A DNA stretch of 64,000 nucleotides, from NCBI RefSeq assembly GCF_917563915.1, contig NZ_CAKJTI010000001.1, positions 62,001 to 126,000 of the forward strand. The letters run 5' to 3'. Shown one piece after another: positions 46,403-54,385 of the stretch; position 1 is the first letter of the stretch, and every line of letters begins with the position of its first letter. Source of the stretch: Bacillus rhizoplanae (GTDB lineage Bacteria > Bacillota > Bacilli > Bacillales > Bacillaceae_G). Made by a program: the position numbers and the translations under genes. The notes under the pieces are model-generated. The model was not told the origin of the DNA and did not search any database. It saw nothing but the letters and a program-made list of their open reading frames with translations.

Positions 46403-46548
46403 TAAAAAAACCTCTCAGCTAAGGAGAGGTTTTTACAACCAGCTCCTTATCTGTCAGCTTAATGCTGCGAGAATTAGCACCGTGCCTATATAAAATAGAT
46501 CGGTTGCCGGGTTTCATTGGGCTCGTCCCTCCACCTGCTCTTGATAAG
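46403..46548 (-). promoter_or_regulatory. SAM-I riboswitch (S box) controlling mtnWXBD
   Basis: On the minus strand: CTTATCAAGAGCAGGTGGAG, GGGACGAGCCC, ATGAAACCCGGCAACC, GGCACGGTGCTAATTC and GACAGATAAG (46444-46548), then the terminator AACCTCTCCTTAGCTGAGAG with T-run (46403-46435). High SAM favours termination. Confidence 0.96.
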
Positions 46549-46602
46549 AAGTATTCGGAAATATTTTAATTTTTTTAATAACTGAATTCTGACAGAGAAT
46601 TT

Positions 46603-47793
46603 TTATGTTGTCAATGATTTTTTGAAAATTTTTAATTGATCAATCCTATGGACCGCTTCGCGAAGGCGTTCTTCTGTATGTAATAAGCCAACGCGAATGT
46701 AATCTTCCCCATGTGTACCAAAGCCGACACCTGGTGCAACGGCAACGTGAGCTTTCTCTAATAATACATCAGCAAATTGTTCTGAAGTATACCCATCTGG
46801 AATAGGCAGCCATGCAAAAAAAGATCCTTTTGGTGCAACCACATTCCAACCGATAGAACGACAGGCAGTAATCAAAGCATTTCTTCGAGATTCATAGCGT
46901 TCAACTAGTTCATCTACGCAAGTTTGCGGACTTAGTAACGCTTCGCGAGCAGCTTCTTGCACGGCACCGAAAATACTGACATACATATGATCTTGTAATA
47001 AGTTGATTGCTTCAATGACACTTTCATTCCCAACAGCAAACGCAATGCGCCATCCTGCCATATTATATGTTTTTGATAATGTATAAATTTCAATGCCAAC
47101 ATCTTTTGCTCCATCAACTTGTAAGAAACTAATTGGCTTTTTAGCATCAAAGCCAATGGCACCATACGCGAAATCATGACAAACTAAAATGTCATGTTTG
47201 TTTGCAAACGATATAGTTTCCTCGAAGAATTTTGTTGTTGCAATGGCTCCTGTTGGATTGTTCGGATAGTTTAAAAACATTAATTTTGCTTGTTCAGCAG
47301 TTTGGAAATCAATCTTTGTATAATCAGGTAAAAAATGATTTTCTGCCAATAATGGCATTGTTGCAAGTTTTGCTTTCGCTAAGGCAACACCTGATAAATA
47401 ATCTGGATAACCAGGATCAGGAACGAGAATTGTATCGCCTGGATTTGTAAAACAAAGCGGTAATTCAACTAATCCAGCTTTTCCGCCAAATAAAACAGCT
47501 ACTTCGGTTTTGGGATTTAACTGTACACCGTATTCACGCTCATAAAACGTAGCGACAGCTTCTTTTAAGCTTTCGTGTCCGCGAAATGGCGGATATTTAT
47601 GATGAATTGGTTGTTCTACTGCACGCTGCAGTGCTGCTACGATATGCGCTGGCGTTGGCTGATCTGGATTTCCTTGTCCTAAGTTAATAACATCATGACC
47701 AGCTTGCACGGCTTTGTTGACTTTTGTGACAAGCGAAGCAAAAAATTGTGTTGGTAATGACGTTAATAACCCAGAAGATTGAAAATATTTCAT
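46603..47793 (-). CDS. mtnE: Methionine aminotransferase of the salvage pathway
   Basis: PLP enzyme aminating 2-keto-4-methylthiobutyrate to methionine. The 396-residue fold-type I aminotransferase has INLGQGNPDQPTPAHIV, LFLNYPNNPTGAIA, and the PLP Lys in IYTLSKTYNMAGWRIAF. ATG 47793 follows AGAGGTGG; a GTG nine bases earlier is in the ribosome-binding site. Divergent from mtnU. Confidence 0.92.
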   Translation of the reverse strand: MKYFQSSGLLTSLPTQFFASLVTKVNKAVQAGHDVINLGQGNPDQPTPAHIVAALQRAVEQPIHHKYPPFRGHESLKEAVATFYEREYGVQLNPKTEVAVLFGGKAGLVELPLCFTNPGDTILVPDPGYPDYLSGVALAKAKLATMPLLAENHFLPDYTKIDFQTAEQAKLMFLNYPNNPTGAIATTKFFEETISFANKHDILVCHDFAYGAIGFDAKKPISFLQVDGAKDVGIEIYTLSKTYNMAGWRIAFAVGNESVIEAINLLQDHMYVSIFGAVQEAAREALLSPQTCVDELVERYESRRNALITACRSIGWNVVAPKGSFFAWLPIPDGYTSEQFADVLLEKAHVAVAPGVGFGTHGEDYIRVGLLHTEERLREAVHRIDQLKIFKKSLTT

Positions 47794-47894
47794 ACTTTCC
47801 ACCTCTTTTGAAAGTTGTTACAATTCTAGTGACAAATAATATAACCATTCCAACTTTTTGTAAAGAAAAAATAAAAGGGAGTAGGGAGAAATCA

Positions 47895-48674
47895 ATGAAA
47901 ATTGCTTGTATTCAAATGGATATTACTTTTGGGAATGTAGAAAAAAATATAGAACATGCTGGAATAAAAATAAACGAAGCGATGAAGGAAAAACCAGACG
48001 TTATTGTATTACCAGAGTTATGGACAACAGGTTATGATTTGGAACGTCTTCCTGAAGTTGCTGACCAAGATGGGAAATACACGAAACAATTATTATCAAA
48101 GTGGAGTAAGCAAAATTGTGTGAATATTGTTGGAGGATCGATTGCTAAGCAAACAGAGAAAGGTGTTACAAATACAATGTATATTAGTAATCGAAGCGGG
48201 AAAATTGTGGCTGAATATAGTAAAGTGCACTTGTTTCAACTGATGGATGAGCATAAATATTTAATTGCTGGAAATAAAACGGGTCACTTTATATTAGATG
48301 ATATGCCGTGTGCAGGAACAATTTGCTATGATATTCGTTTTCCAGAGTGGATACGCGTTCATGCTGCACAGGGGGCAACAGTATTATTCGTTGTAGCCGA
48401 GTGGCCACTTGTTCGCTTAGCGCATTGGCGGTTATTACTTCAAGCAAGGGCGATTGAAAATCAATGTTATGTTGTGGCTTGCAATCGTGCTGGGCGTGAT
48501 CTGAATAATGTATTTGCAGGCCATTCGCTTATTATTGATCCTTGGGGAGAAGTCGTGAATGAGGCAGATGAAACAGAAATGATTTTGTATGGAACATTAG
48601 ATGGAAAGAAGATTTCTGAAGTGCGTAAAGGGATTCCTGTTTTTTTTGATCGCTGTCCAGAATTGTACATGTGA
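47895..48674 (+). CDS. mtnU: Carbon-nitrogen hydrolase (omega-amidase-like) MtnU
   Basis: Nitrilase-superfamily amidase, thought to hydrolyse alpha-ketoglutaramate formed by the glutamine-dependent transaminase MtnE. The 259-residue product carries the Glu-Lys-Cys triad: VLPELWTTGYDL, YSKVHLFQLMDE and GTICYDIRFPEWIR. ATG 47895 follows TAGGGAGA; 49 upstream codons in frame belong to the divergent mtnE region. Confidence 0.92.
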   Translation: MKIACIQMDITFGNVEKNIEHAGIKINEAMKEKPDVIVLPELWTTGYDLERLPEVADQDGKYTKQLLSKWSKQNCVNIVGGSIAKQTEKGVTNTMYISNRSGKIVAEYSKVHLFQLMDEHKYLIAGNKTGHFILDDMPCAGTICYDIRFPEWIRVHAAQGATVLFVVAEWPLVRLAHWRLLLQARAIENQCYVVACNRAGRDLNNVFAGHSLIIDPWGEVVNEADETEMILYGTLDGKKISEVRKGIPVFFDRCPELYM

Positions 48675-48681
48675 AAAAGTA

Positions 48682-48711
48682 TTGACAAACAATTTTTATT
48701 CTTGGTATAGT
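48682..48711 (+). promoter_or_regulatory. Sigma-A promoter of mtnK
   Basis: TTGACA (48682-48687), 18-base spacer, TATAGT (48706-48711), just upstream of the SAM riboswitch. Confidence 0.7.
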
Positions 48712-48747
48712 CAACAACAGAAACCGGAAAATTCAGACAACTATATA

Positions 48748-48942
48748 CTCTTATCAAGAGCAGGTGGAGGGATTTGGCCCGATGAAGCCCAGCAACCGAC
48801 CGTAATACCATTGTGAAATGGGGCGCACAATTCGCGCCTAGTAAGGCACGGTGCTAATTCCAACAGAAAGAGAGACTTTCTGATAGATAAGAGGGGAGAA
48901 GTGAATCTTCAAACCTCTTTCGTCATCGAAAGGGGTTTTTCT
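48748..48942 (+). promoter_or_regulatory. SAM-I riboswitch (S box) controlling mtnK
   Basis: CTCTTATCAAGAGCAGGTGG, GATGAAGCCCAGCAACCGAC, AAGGCACGGTGCTAATTCC and GATAGATAAGAG form the aptamer (48748-48893), with an extended P3 stem. The terminator AAACCTCTTTCG...CGAAAGGGGTTTTT is at 48911-48942; GAGGGG after the aptamer can pair with CCTCTTTC as antiterminator. Confidence 0.96.
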
Positions 48943-48980
48943 TATGATGAAAAACCCCGATACATTAAGGGGGAATCAGA

Positions 48981-50165
48981 GTGGGGTACAAACAATTAAC
49001 AGAAGAAACAGCCGTTACATATGCGAAAGAACATGGTTATTTTTCAGAAAAGGCAGTTGTCACTTGTGAAGAAATTGGTGATGGGAATTTAAATTATGTG
49101 TTTCGTTTACATGATGGGAAGAAGGGATTGATTCTTAAGCAGGCTCTTCCATATGCAAAGGTAGTAGGAGAAAGTTGGCCGCTATCTTTACGCCGTGCAA
49201 CCATTGAAAGTGATGCATTGCAAATTTTTGCAAAATACGTACCAGAGTATGTACCGAAAGTATACGGGCACGATGAAACATTAGCGATTATTGCTATAGA
49301 AGATTTATCAGCATTAACGATAACGAGAAAAGGATTGGTAAACGGGGAAGACTATCCACTATTATCCAAACATATCGGGCGTTTTTTAGCTCATGTTCTT
49401 TTTTACACATCCGATTTTGGACTACAAACAGAAGAAAAAAGAGTGCTAGATAGTCAGTTTACAAACCCTGATTTATGTAAAATTACAGAGGCTCTTGTAT
49501 TCACTGATCCATTTGCAAACTATGAAACAAATGAGTATGAAGAAGAATTACAAGATGTTGTTGACGAACTTTGGTGGGATAAAAATTTGAAGCTACAAGT
49601 AGCGCAGTGTAAGTATAAATTTTTGACGAGAAAAGAAGCATTAATTCACGGTGATTTACATACTGGAAGCATATTTTCATCATCTTCAGAAACGAAAGTA
49701 ATTGATCCAGAATTTGCGACATTTGGTCCGTTTGGATTTGATTTAGGCCAATTGATTGCCAATTTATTATTAAATGCACTGTCACGTGAAGAAAACAAAC
49801 GCAGTGTATTATTTTATCATATTGAGCAAACATGGAGCGTTTTCGTAGAAACATTTACGAAGTTATGGGTACTCGAAGGCATAGAGCCGTATACGAAAGA
49901 AAAGCAATGGTTACCAATTGTACTGAACAATATTTTCACTGATGCAGTTGGATTTGCAGGATGTGAGATTATTCGCCGTACAATTGGATTAGCGCATGTC
50001 GCAGATTTAGATGAGATTTCTCATAAAGAAACACGGTTACAAGCAAAAAGACACGCATTACGGTTAGGAAGAAAATTACTTCTACATAAAATAGAAAATG
50101 CAGATGCTCGTTTGTTCCATATATTATTTAATTCTATTGTTTTTGAGAAGGAAGTGAAAGCATGA
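48981..50165 (+). CDS. mtnK: 5-Methylthioribose kinase
   Basis: Phosphorylates methylthioribose at C1, first step of methionine salvage. The 394-residue kinase has [20 protein letters not shown], the catalytic [13 protein letters not shown] and metal site [23 protein letters not shown] 48981 follows GGGGGA. Its TGA overlaps an ATG that starts the mtnA remnant, the coupling expected of an intact mtnKA operon. Confidence 0.95.
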   Translation: MGYKQLTEETAVTYAKEHGYFSEKAVVTCEEIGDGNLNYVFRLHDGKKGLILKQALPYAKVVGESWPLSLRRATIESDALQIFAKYVPEYVPKVYGHDETLAIIAIEDLSALTITRKGLVNGEDYPLLSKHIGRFLAHVLFYTSDFGLQTEEKRVLDSQFTNPDLCKITEALVFTDPFANYETNEYEEELQDVVDELWWDKNLKLQVAQCKYKFLTRKEALIHGDLHTGSIFSSSSETKVIDPEFATFGPFGFDLGQLIANLLLNALSREENKRSVLFYHIEQTWSVFVETFTKLWVLEGIEPYTKEKQWLPIVLNNIFTDAVGFAGCEIIRRTIGLAHVADLDEISHKETRLQAKRHALRLGRKLLLHKIENADARLFHILFNSIVFEKEVKA

Positions 50166-50362
50166 GTACAAACGTGGCAGTACTTTGTTCTGTTAGTTGG
50201 AAGGGAGATTCCATCGCTCTTTTGAATTAAAAGAAGCTGCCGACTATTGTTGAATATAAGACATTAACTACAATTGAAGATGTTTGGAAAAGTATTGTTT
50301 TATTAGTGGTGCGAAGGGAGTATCAAGTGGAAATCGCAAAGATATTCGGAAAAACAAGCTGA
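50162..50362 (+). pseudogene. mtnA: Remnant of methylthioribose-1-phosphate isomerase gene mtnA
   Basis: Sixty-six codons in one frame, plus the final TGA. It begins [22 protein letters not shown], then an ochre TAA at codon 23 (50228-50230, where a Gln is expected), then KKLPTIVEYKTLTTIEDVWK and SIVLLVVR, the MtnA N terminus. At about 50312-50320 it jumps to EYQVEIAKIFGKTS-stop, which looks like the MtnA C terminus, so about 280 codons are missing. The ATGA overlap with mtnK and the terminator after the gene are kept. The normal protein is about 350 residues; identification rests on my memory of the family sequence. Confidence 0.85.
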
Positions 50363-50386
50363 AATGATTTAGCTTGTTTTTATTTA
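50350..50386 (+). terminator. Terminator after the mtnA remnant
   Basis: AAACAAGCT / AGCTTGTTT arms with a GAAATGATTT loop, then TTATTT; overlaps the last codons of the remnant. Confidence 0.8.
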
Positions 50387-50435
50387 CCACTTTTTTGGAG
50401 TTTCACTTACTTATAATAAGAAGGGAGGAGAGACT

Positions 50436-50588
50436 ATGGAGGAATGGATATCGGTTATAGGCAATGTTGGCTTTCCAATTGTTGTTACGCTATACTTACT
50501 GCATAGAATTGAAAGTAAGTTAGATAGCGTTATTGTCGCGATTGAGAAGTTACCAAAGCAGATGCAAAGATATGAAGCTCCAAAATAA
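50436..50588 (+). CDS. YvrJ-family small membrane peptide
   Basis: A 50-residue peptide with one helix (VIGNVGFPIVVTLYLLHRIE) and a polar tail (KLDSVIVAIEKLPKQMQRYE), the layout of YvrJ-family proteins. GGGAGGAGA precedes ATG 50436. The TAA stop lies in the terminal ATAAA of a bcr1-like element. Role unknown. Confidence 0.8.
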   Translation: MEEWISVIGNVGFPIVVTLYLLHRIESKLDSVIVAIEKLPKQMQRYEAPK

Positions 50589-50739
50589 AGTGAAACTTCC
50601 ATCAGTGGGGGATGAGGTCCCCCACTGATGGAAAGCTCTCACCAATCGGGCTCTTAGGGGCAGTTATTCCCCGCCTATCTTCTTCGCTTTCTCTAAATCT
50701 TGATGTGGGGGTCTTACTGCCCAAAAGTAGCGGAATAAA
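50585..50739 (-). repeat. bcr1-like element, copy L (155 bp)
   Basis: Reverse copy bounded by ATAAA at 50585-50589 and 50735-50739, with the long perfect hairpin CATCAGTGGGGG / CCCCCACTGATG and GAAAGCTCTCACCAATCGGG, i.e. the GGTGAGAGCTTTCC subtype. The left end encodes the stop of the YvrJ-like gene. Confidence 0.92.
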
Positions 50740-50793
50740 ATATATTCAAAAACGGATTGTGTGGTAAAGGCACAATCCGTTTTTGAATATATT
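50739..50793. terminator. Long perfect hairpin / terminator of the SDR gene
   Basis: ATATATTCAAAAACGGATTG plus TG pairs with CACAATCCGTTTTTGAATAT plus AT: 22 bp arms around TGGTAAAGG. On the minus strand it follows the dehydrogenase gene, so it serves as terminator. Confidence 0.8.
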
Positions 50794-50819
50794 TAATAGA
50801 AGAAAAAATTTGCTGAACT

Positions 50820-51596
50820 TTACTGTGCGGTATAACCACCATCAATGACAACAGCTTGTCCTGTAATGCCTTTCGCTTTTTCACTTGCTAAAAATAAGGC
50901 GTAGTCTGAAATTTCTTCCACGCTAAGCAATCTTTTTTGTGGTACAAGCGGGTAAATTACATCTTTTAATACATGTTCAAGCGGGACATCTCTTGTTATC
51001 GCTAAATCTTGAAGTTGGTTGCGAACAAGAGGTGTATCAACGTAGCCAGGACAAAGTGCATTTACTGTAATACCATGCTCGGCAGCTTCTAATGCCGCTA
51101 CCTTAGTGAGCCCAATTACCCCGTGTTTGGCGCTGTTATATGCAGATTTTCCAGCAAAACCAACAAGACCATTAATAGAAGCTATATTAATGATGCGTCC
51201 GTATTTTTGTTTTTTCATAATAGGAAAAGCATGTTTTATCGCAACAAACGGTGCAATTTGCATAATCTTAATAAGCATTTCAAATTTTTCTGTTGGAAAA
51301 TCTTCAATCGGGGAAACGTATTGCATACCTGCGTTATTAATTAATATATCAAGTGAACCAAAACGTGCAACTGTTTCAGAAATAGCTTGTATAATCTCTT
51401 GTTCTACTGTTACATCACATTGCATTCCAAATACTTTATATCCTTCGTTCTGTAATTGTTTCGCTGCCTCTTGTGCCTTGTCTTCTAAACGATCTGTAAT
51501 CATTACAGTTGCGCCTTCTTTTGCAAAGGCTTTTCCCATTTCATATCCAATTCCGCTTGCGGCACCTGTTAAAAATACAACGCGATTTATAAACAT
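50820..51596 (-). CDS. Short-chain dehydrogenase, probable 3-hydroxybutyrate dehydrogenase
   Basis: A 258-residue SDR oxidising D-3-hydroxybutyrate to acetoacetate with NAD+. It has the cofactor motif LTGAASGIGYEMGKAFAKEG, NNAG, catalytic Ser (INIASINGLVG) and YNSAKHG. The close of the protein, GITGQAVVIDGGYTAQ, and the long insertion before it (LAITRDVPLEHVLKDVIYPL) match BdhA-type enzymes. AAAGGGATGG precedes ATG 51596. Confidence 0.85.
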   Translation of the reverse strand: MFINRVVFLTGAASGIGYEMGKAFAKEGATVMITDRLEDKAQEAAKQLQNEGYKVFGMQCDVTVEQEIIQAISETVARFGSLDILINNAGMQYVSPIEDFPTEKFEMLIKIMQIAPFVAIKHAFPIMKKQKYGRIINIASINGLVGFAGKSAYNSAKHGVIGLTKVAALEAAEHGITVNALCPGYVDTPLVRNQLQDLAITRDVPLEHVLKDVIYPLVPQKRLLSVEEISDYALFLASEKAKGITGQAVVIDGGYTAQ

Positions 51597-51697
51597 TTTT
51601 TATTCCATCCCTTTCATGAATATAGTTAACTCTATTGCTCTATTTAGAGAAATAAGGATGGAAATCCTGCAATCTTTTTGGAAAAAAATGCTTAAGC

Positions 51698-51779
51698 TAT
51701 CTTGTAAAGCAAAATACCGGTTGTTATACTACTTGGTAAAGCAAGATACTTATATTTATCTATCTTGTAAAACAAGGTA
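51698..51779 (+). promoter_or_regulatory. padR promoter with three palindromic operator-like boxes
   Basis: TATCTTGTAAAGCAAAATA (51698-51716), TACTTGGTAAAGCAAGATA (51730-51748) and TATCTTGTAAAACAAGGTA (51761-51779) are imperfect palindromes of one consensus, spaced 32 and 31 bases. They overlap the -35 (TTGTAA 51702), the -10 (TATACT 51725) and the leader before AGGAGG. Confidence 0.8.
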
Positions 51780-51796
51780 GAAGGAGGATTTGAATA

Positions 51797-52129
51797 ATGT
51801 CGACGAGTCAAATGCTAAAAGGTATTTTAGAAGGATGCTTGCTTGCTATTATTTCTGAAGGAGAAATATACGGATACGAAATGAGTGAAAAACTGGCACA
51901 GTACGGTTTTACAATGGCAAGTGAAGGAAGTATTTATCCGTTATTAATTCGTATGCAAAAAGAAGGATTGATTACGAGTACGATGAAGGAGTCACCATCT
52001 GGTCCAAAGCGAAAATATTATACATTAACAGAAAAAGGTGAAGATGCATTAGATGATTTCATGGAAAGGTGGGAAGCGATGCAAAGTAGTGTGCAGCGGT
52101 TGTTAGAGGGAAAGGAAAGCAGACGGTAA
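51797..52129 (+). CDS. PadR-family transcriptional regulator
   Basis: A 110-residue repressor: MLKGILEGCLLAIISEGEIY and GYEMSEKLAQYGF form the start of the winged helix, EGSIYPLLIRMQKEGLITS the recognition part and YYTLTEKGEDALDDFMERWE the dimerisation helix. AAGGAGG precedes ATG 51797. It probably represses itself and the next gene through the three upstream boxes. Confidence 0.92.
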   Translation: MSTSQMLKGILEGCLLAIISEGEIYGYEMSEKLAQYGFTMASEGSIYPLLIRMQKEGLITSTMKESPSGPKRKYYTLTEKGEDALDDFMERWEAMQSSVQRLLEGKESRR

Positions 52130-52199
52130 AGTCTGTATTTCTAACGCTGAAACAATGAAAGGAAATCAAAAATAAGTAATCTAGACGAGGAGGTTACAT

Positions 52200-52961
52200 A
52201 TGAACGTTTCTAAAGAAGGTAAAAAGTTTTTGATTGATATGAAAGTATATTTATTAACAAAGGGAATAAAAGAAGATGATATAAATAACTTTTTAGAAGA
52301 CGCTGAGCTTCATTTAATAGAAGGAGAAAAAGAAGGAAAGACGGTAACGGATATTTTTGGAGACTCGCCGAAAGAATATGCAGAAGAATTGGCTGAAGAG
52401 ATGGAAGTTGATAAAAGGGAAAATGTAAAATCTCTCGTTACTTCAATTGTTAGTATTGGTGGGTATTGGATATTGAATAGCATTTTATTTAGCAATCCCA
52501 ATCATCATCTAACGATTTCAAATGTAGATTTAATTGGGTATCCAATCATTTTACTCCTTTCTATTATAGTAACGGTTGTTGCATTAAAAATGTCTTCTTT
52601 TAAAAGCAAATTAATAGAGTTTAGTATTATATATGTAATGGTTATGATTCCAATTCTATTACTTGTATTAATTAAGTTTGTTGATGAATGGATGGGGATA
52701 CCGATTATCCAATTGTCAGAATCGCAAAGTTTTATTTTGGCAGGAATTATATTCTTAGTTTTAATCATTATTAATTTTTACCTTCTTCGTTGGATAGGGG
52801 TACTTACAATAATTTTACCAATTTCTGTTATGTTTATATTTGAAGGGTTAGCAAAACAAAATCTATATTGGAGTATTCCTCAAATGTTTTTAGCGTATGG
52901 AAGTTTAGCTTTACTTTTCTTATGGTATAACAAAATGGAAAATAAAAAGAATAAAGTGTAA
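52200..52961 (+). CDS. HAAS-domain membrane protein, partner of PadR
   Basis: A 253-residue protein: the N-terminal ~70 residues are helical and acidic (KKFLIDMKVYLLTKGIKEDD, FLEDAELHLIEGEKEGKTVT, DIFGDSPKEYAEELAEEM), the pattern of the HAAS/DUF1700 signalling domain, followed by about six membrane helices. HAAS proteins commonly sit next to a PadR gene and are thought to modulate it. GAGGAGG precedes ATG 52200. Confidence 0.82.
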   Translation: MNVSKEGKKFLIDMKVYLLTKGIKEDDINNFLEDAELHLIEGEKEGKTVTDIFGDSPKEYAEELAEEMEVDKRENVKSLVTSIVSIGGYWILNSILFSNPNHHLTISNVDLIGYPIILLLSIIVTVVALKMSSFKSKLIEFSIIYVMVMIPILLLVLIKFVDEWMGIPIIQLSESQSFILAGIIFLVLIIINFYLLRWIGVLTIILPISVMFIFEGLAKQNLYWSIPQMFLAYGSLALLFLWYNKMENKKNKV

Positions 52962-52998
52962 AGAGGATTACGCAGTATTCTAAATTGAGAGTGGGAAA

Positions 52999-53205
52999 AT
53001 GGAAACAGAAAAGCGAAACTGGTTATCATTATTGGATCCTGCGTGTTTTCTATTACTTGACACACTGTCAGTTGGAATGATTGCGGTATTTAACTTACAA
53101 AGTGGAATATATACAGAACTGAATTATGTAACGTTTGTTTTTGTAATTTTATTTTTATTATTTTCAGGAATCAAGGGTATAACAGAAAAAGAAGAACGAT
53201 TTTAA
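52999..53205 (+). CDS. Small membrane protein, possibly cut short by an in-frame stop
   Basis: A 68-residue product with two helices (PACFLLLDTLSVGMIAVFNL and YVTFVFVILFLLFSGIKGI). After its TAA (53203-53205) the same frame continues for 22 codons (KFGYLYFWCAFLFICAGLLL-IW) to a TAA at 53272, adding a third helix, so the gene may have lost its end by a nonsense mutation. GAGAGTGGG precedes ATG 52999. Follows the HAAS gene by 37 bases. Confidence 0.6.
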   Translation: METEKRNWLSLLDPACFLLLDTLSVGMIAVFNLQSGIYTELNYVTFVFVILFLLFSGIKGITEKEERF

Positions 53206-53287
53206 AAATTTGGGTACTTGTATTTTTGGTGTGCATTTTTATTTATATGTGCAGGACTACTGTTAATTTGGTAAAGGTCGTGTGAAT

Positions 53288-53347
53288 ATGAAATTCTTTT
53301 GTTCTTCTTCTTTCTGTTTTGGTTTTGTAGTTGGACTAGGATTTTAA
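53288..53347 (+). CDS. Possible 19-residue peptide
   Basis: ATG 53288 opens MKFFCSSSFCFGFVVGLGF and ends at TAA 53345-53347. Cys/Phe/Gly-rich and hydrophobic, but no clear ribosome-binding site is seen, so it may be chance. Confidence 0.25.
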   Translation: MKFFCSSSFCFGFVVGLGF

Positions 53348-53376
53348 TATTTACAAAGAAAAAGTAACTGCAGCGG

Positions 53377-53994
53377 TTACTTTTTTTCTTTGCGCAATAA
53401 GGGACTTTTTAAAGATAATTCTTTTTGGGTATTTGTTAATAAGGAATCTATTTGTGATTTATGAGGGGTAGGAATGATGTAATGCATAAGGTTTGTGGGA
53501 GAAGGATGGTGTTCGGAACCGTTTGGACATTCGGGATCTGCATTTGTAAGCTTGTCCTGTACACGGCGCGTGAATAAAATGTGACCAATTTCATGTGCGA
53601 GTGTGTACATGTTCTTCCAAGCTGAAGCGGCGTTTGTTAATACAATGTAACCTTTAATTTGTTTATTAGTTGATAAAGAATAGGCACAAGCGATAACGGA
53701 TTGCTCTTGAAAATAATCACTACCGATATAACAAATATAAATATCACTTTGCGATGCACGTTCGGTACATTCAGCAAATAAAGAAGTCAACTTTGGTTGT
53801 GATTTTAGTGAAGACATGTAACTAATTTCACCGTCATTAAAACGATAGGGTTCGTCTAACGTGCTGATATCTTCAATTTGAAATACGATAGGATGCCAAA
53901 TATATTCAGTAATTGTAATATCCCTAGCAATCCGGTCTTTATCAATATTCGCTCCAGGAGCGATGCAAACACATATGTTAACGTAAGGACACAT
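53377..53994 (-). CDS. HEXXH zinc metallopeptidase-like protein
   Basis: A 205-residue protein with the zinc motif TLAHEIGHILFTRR near residue 143 and, further on, NLMHYIIP, which resembles the Met-turn of metzincins. The N-terminal part (NICVCIAPGANIDKDRIARD) has no signal peptide. The third zinc ligand of classic metzincins is not obvious, so a distinct subfamily is likely. GTG 54003 lies in the ribosome-binding region; ATG 53994 follows GAGGTG. Last gene of a three-gene leftward cluster. Confidence 0.72.
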   Translation of the reverse strand: MCPYVNICVCIAPGANIDKDRIARDITITEYIWHPIVFQIEDISTLDEPYRFNDGEISYMSSLKSQPKLTSLFAECTERASQSDIYICYIGSDYFQEQSVIACAYSLSTNKQIKGYIVLTNAASAWKNMYTLAHEIGHILFTRRVQDKLTNADPECPNGSEHHPSPTNLMHYIIPTPHKSQIDSLLTNTQKELSLKSPLLRKEKK

Positions 53995-54048
53995 ATGAGA
54001 CACCTCAAATATAGTGAATTTTTCTGACGAGATAAAAAGAAAATATCT

Positions 54049-54345
54049 TTAACGATTGAAAAAAGAAGGAATAAATGTTTTTAATGTATCTACAGTATTT
54101 TTTGACCGCATCATGTATGGGGAATATTCTTTATTTGATAAAAGTTGCGGCAACATATCATCATCTTTGTTAAGTAAATTGCCAAAATTTGTTATCATAT
54201 GAGTAAATTGTTCATCCGTAATCATACCGCTCGTGTGCCAATAGCACATCATCGCATAGGCAATGGAGCTTGTATCGACGGTTACGTTTACATTAACATG
54301 GGAGTTTCCGCTGTTTGAAATATTTGAGCCGTTTTTTGGTAGCAT
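54049..54345 (-). CDS. Uncharacterised protein with ISNSGNSHVNVNV motif
   Basis: A 98-residue protein starting LPKNGSNISNSGNSHVNVNV, followed by a helical domain (AYAMMCYWHTSGMITDEQFT). The N-terminal motif recurs in the upstream repeat protein ([13 protein letters not shown]), implying a shared role such as assembly or targeting. AAGGAGG precedes ATG 54345. No known family. Confidence 0.7.
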   Translation of the reverse strand: MLPKNGSNISNSGNSHVNVNVTVDTSSIAYAMMCYWHTSGMITDEQFTHMITNFGNLLNKDDDMLPQLLSNKEYSPYMMRSKNTVDTLKTFIPSFFNR

Positions 54346-54385
54346 GATAAAACCTCCTTACAAAAATAGGCTACGTTTTAGTAGC

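Noticed and set aside
50397-50414. Further bcr1-like terminus (GGAGTTTCACTTACTTAT)
   Set aside because: Only about 15 bases match and no other part of the element is present next to it.
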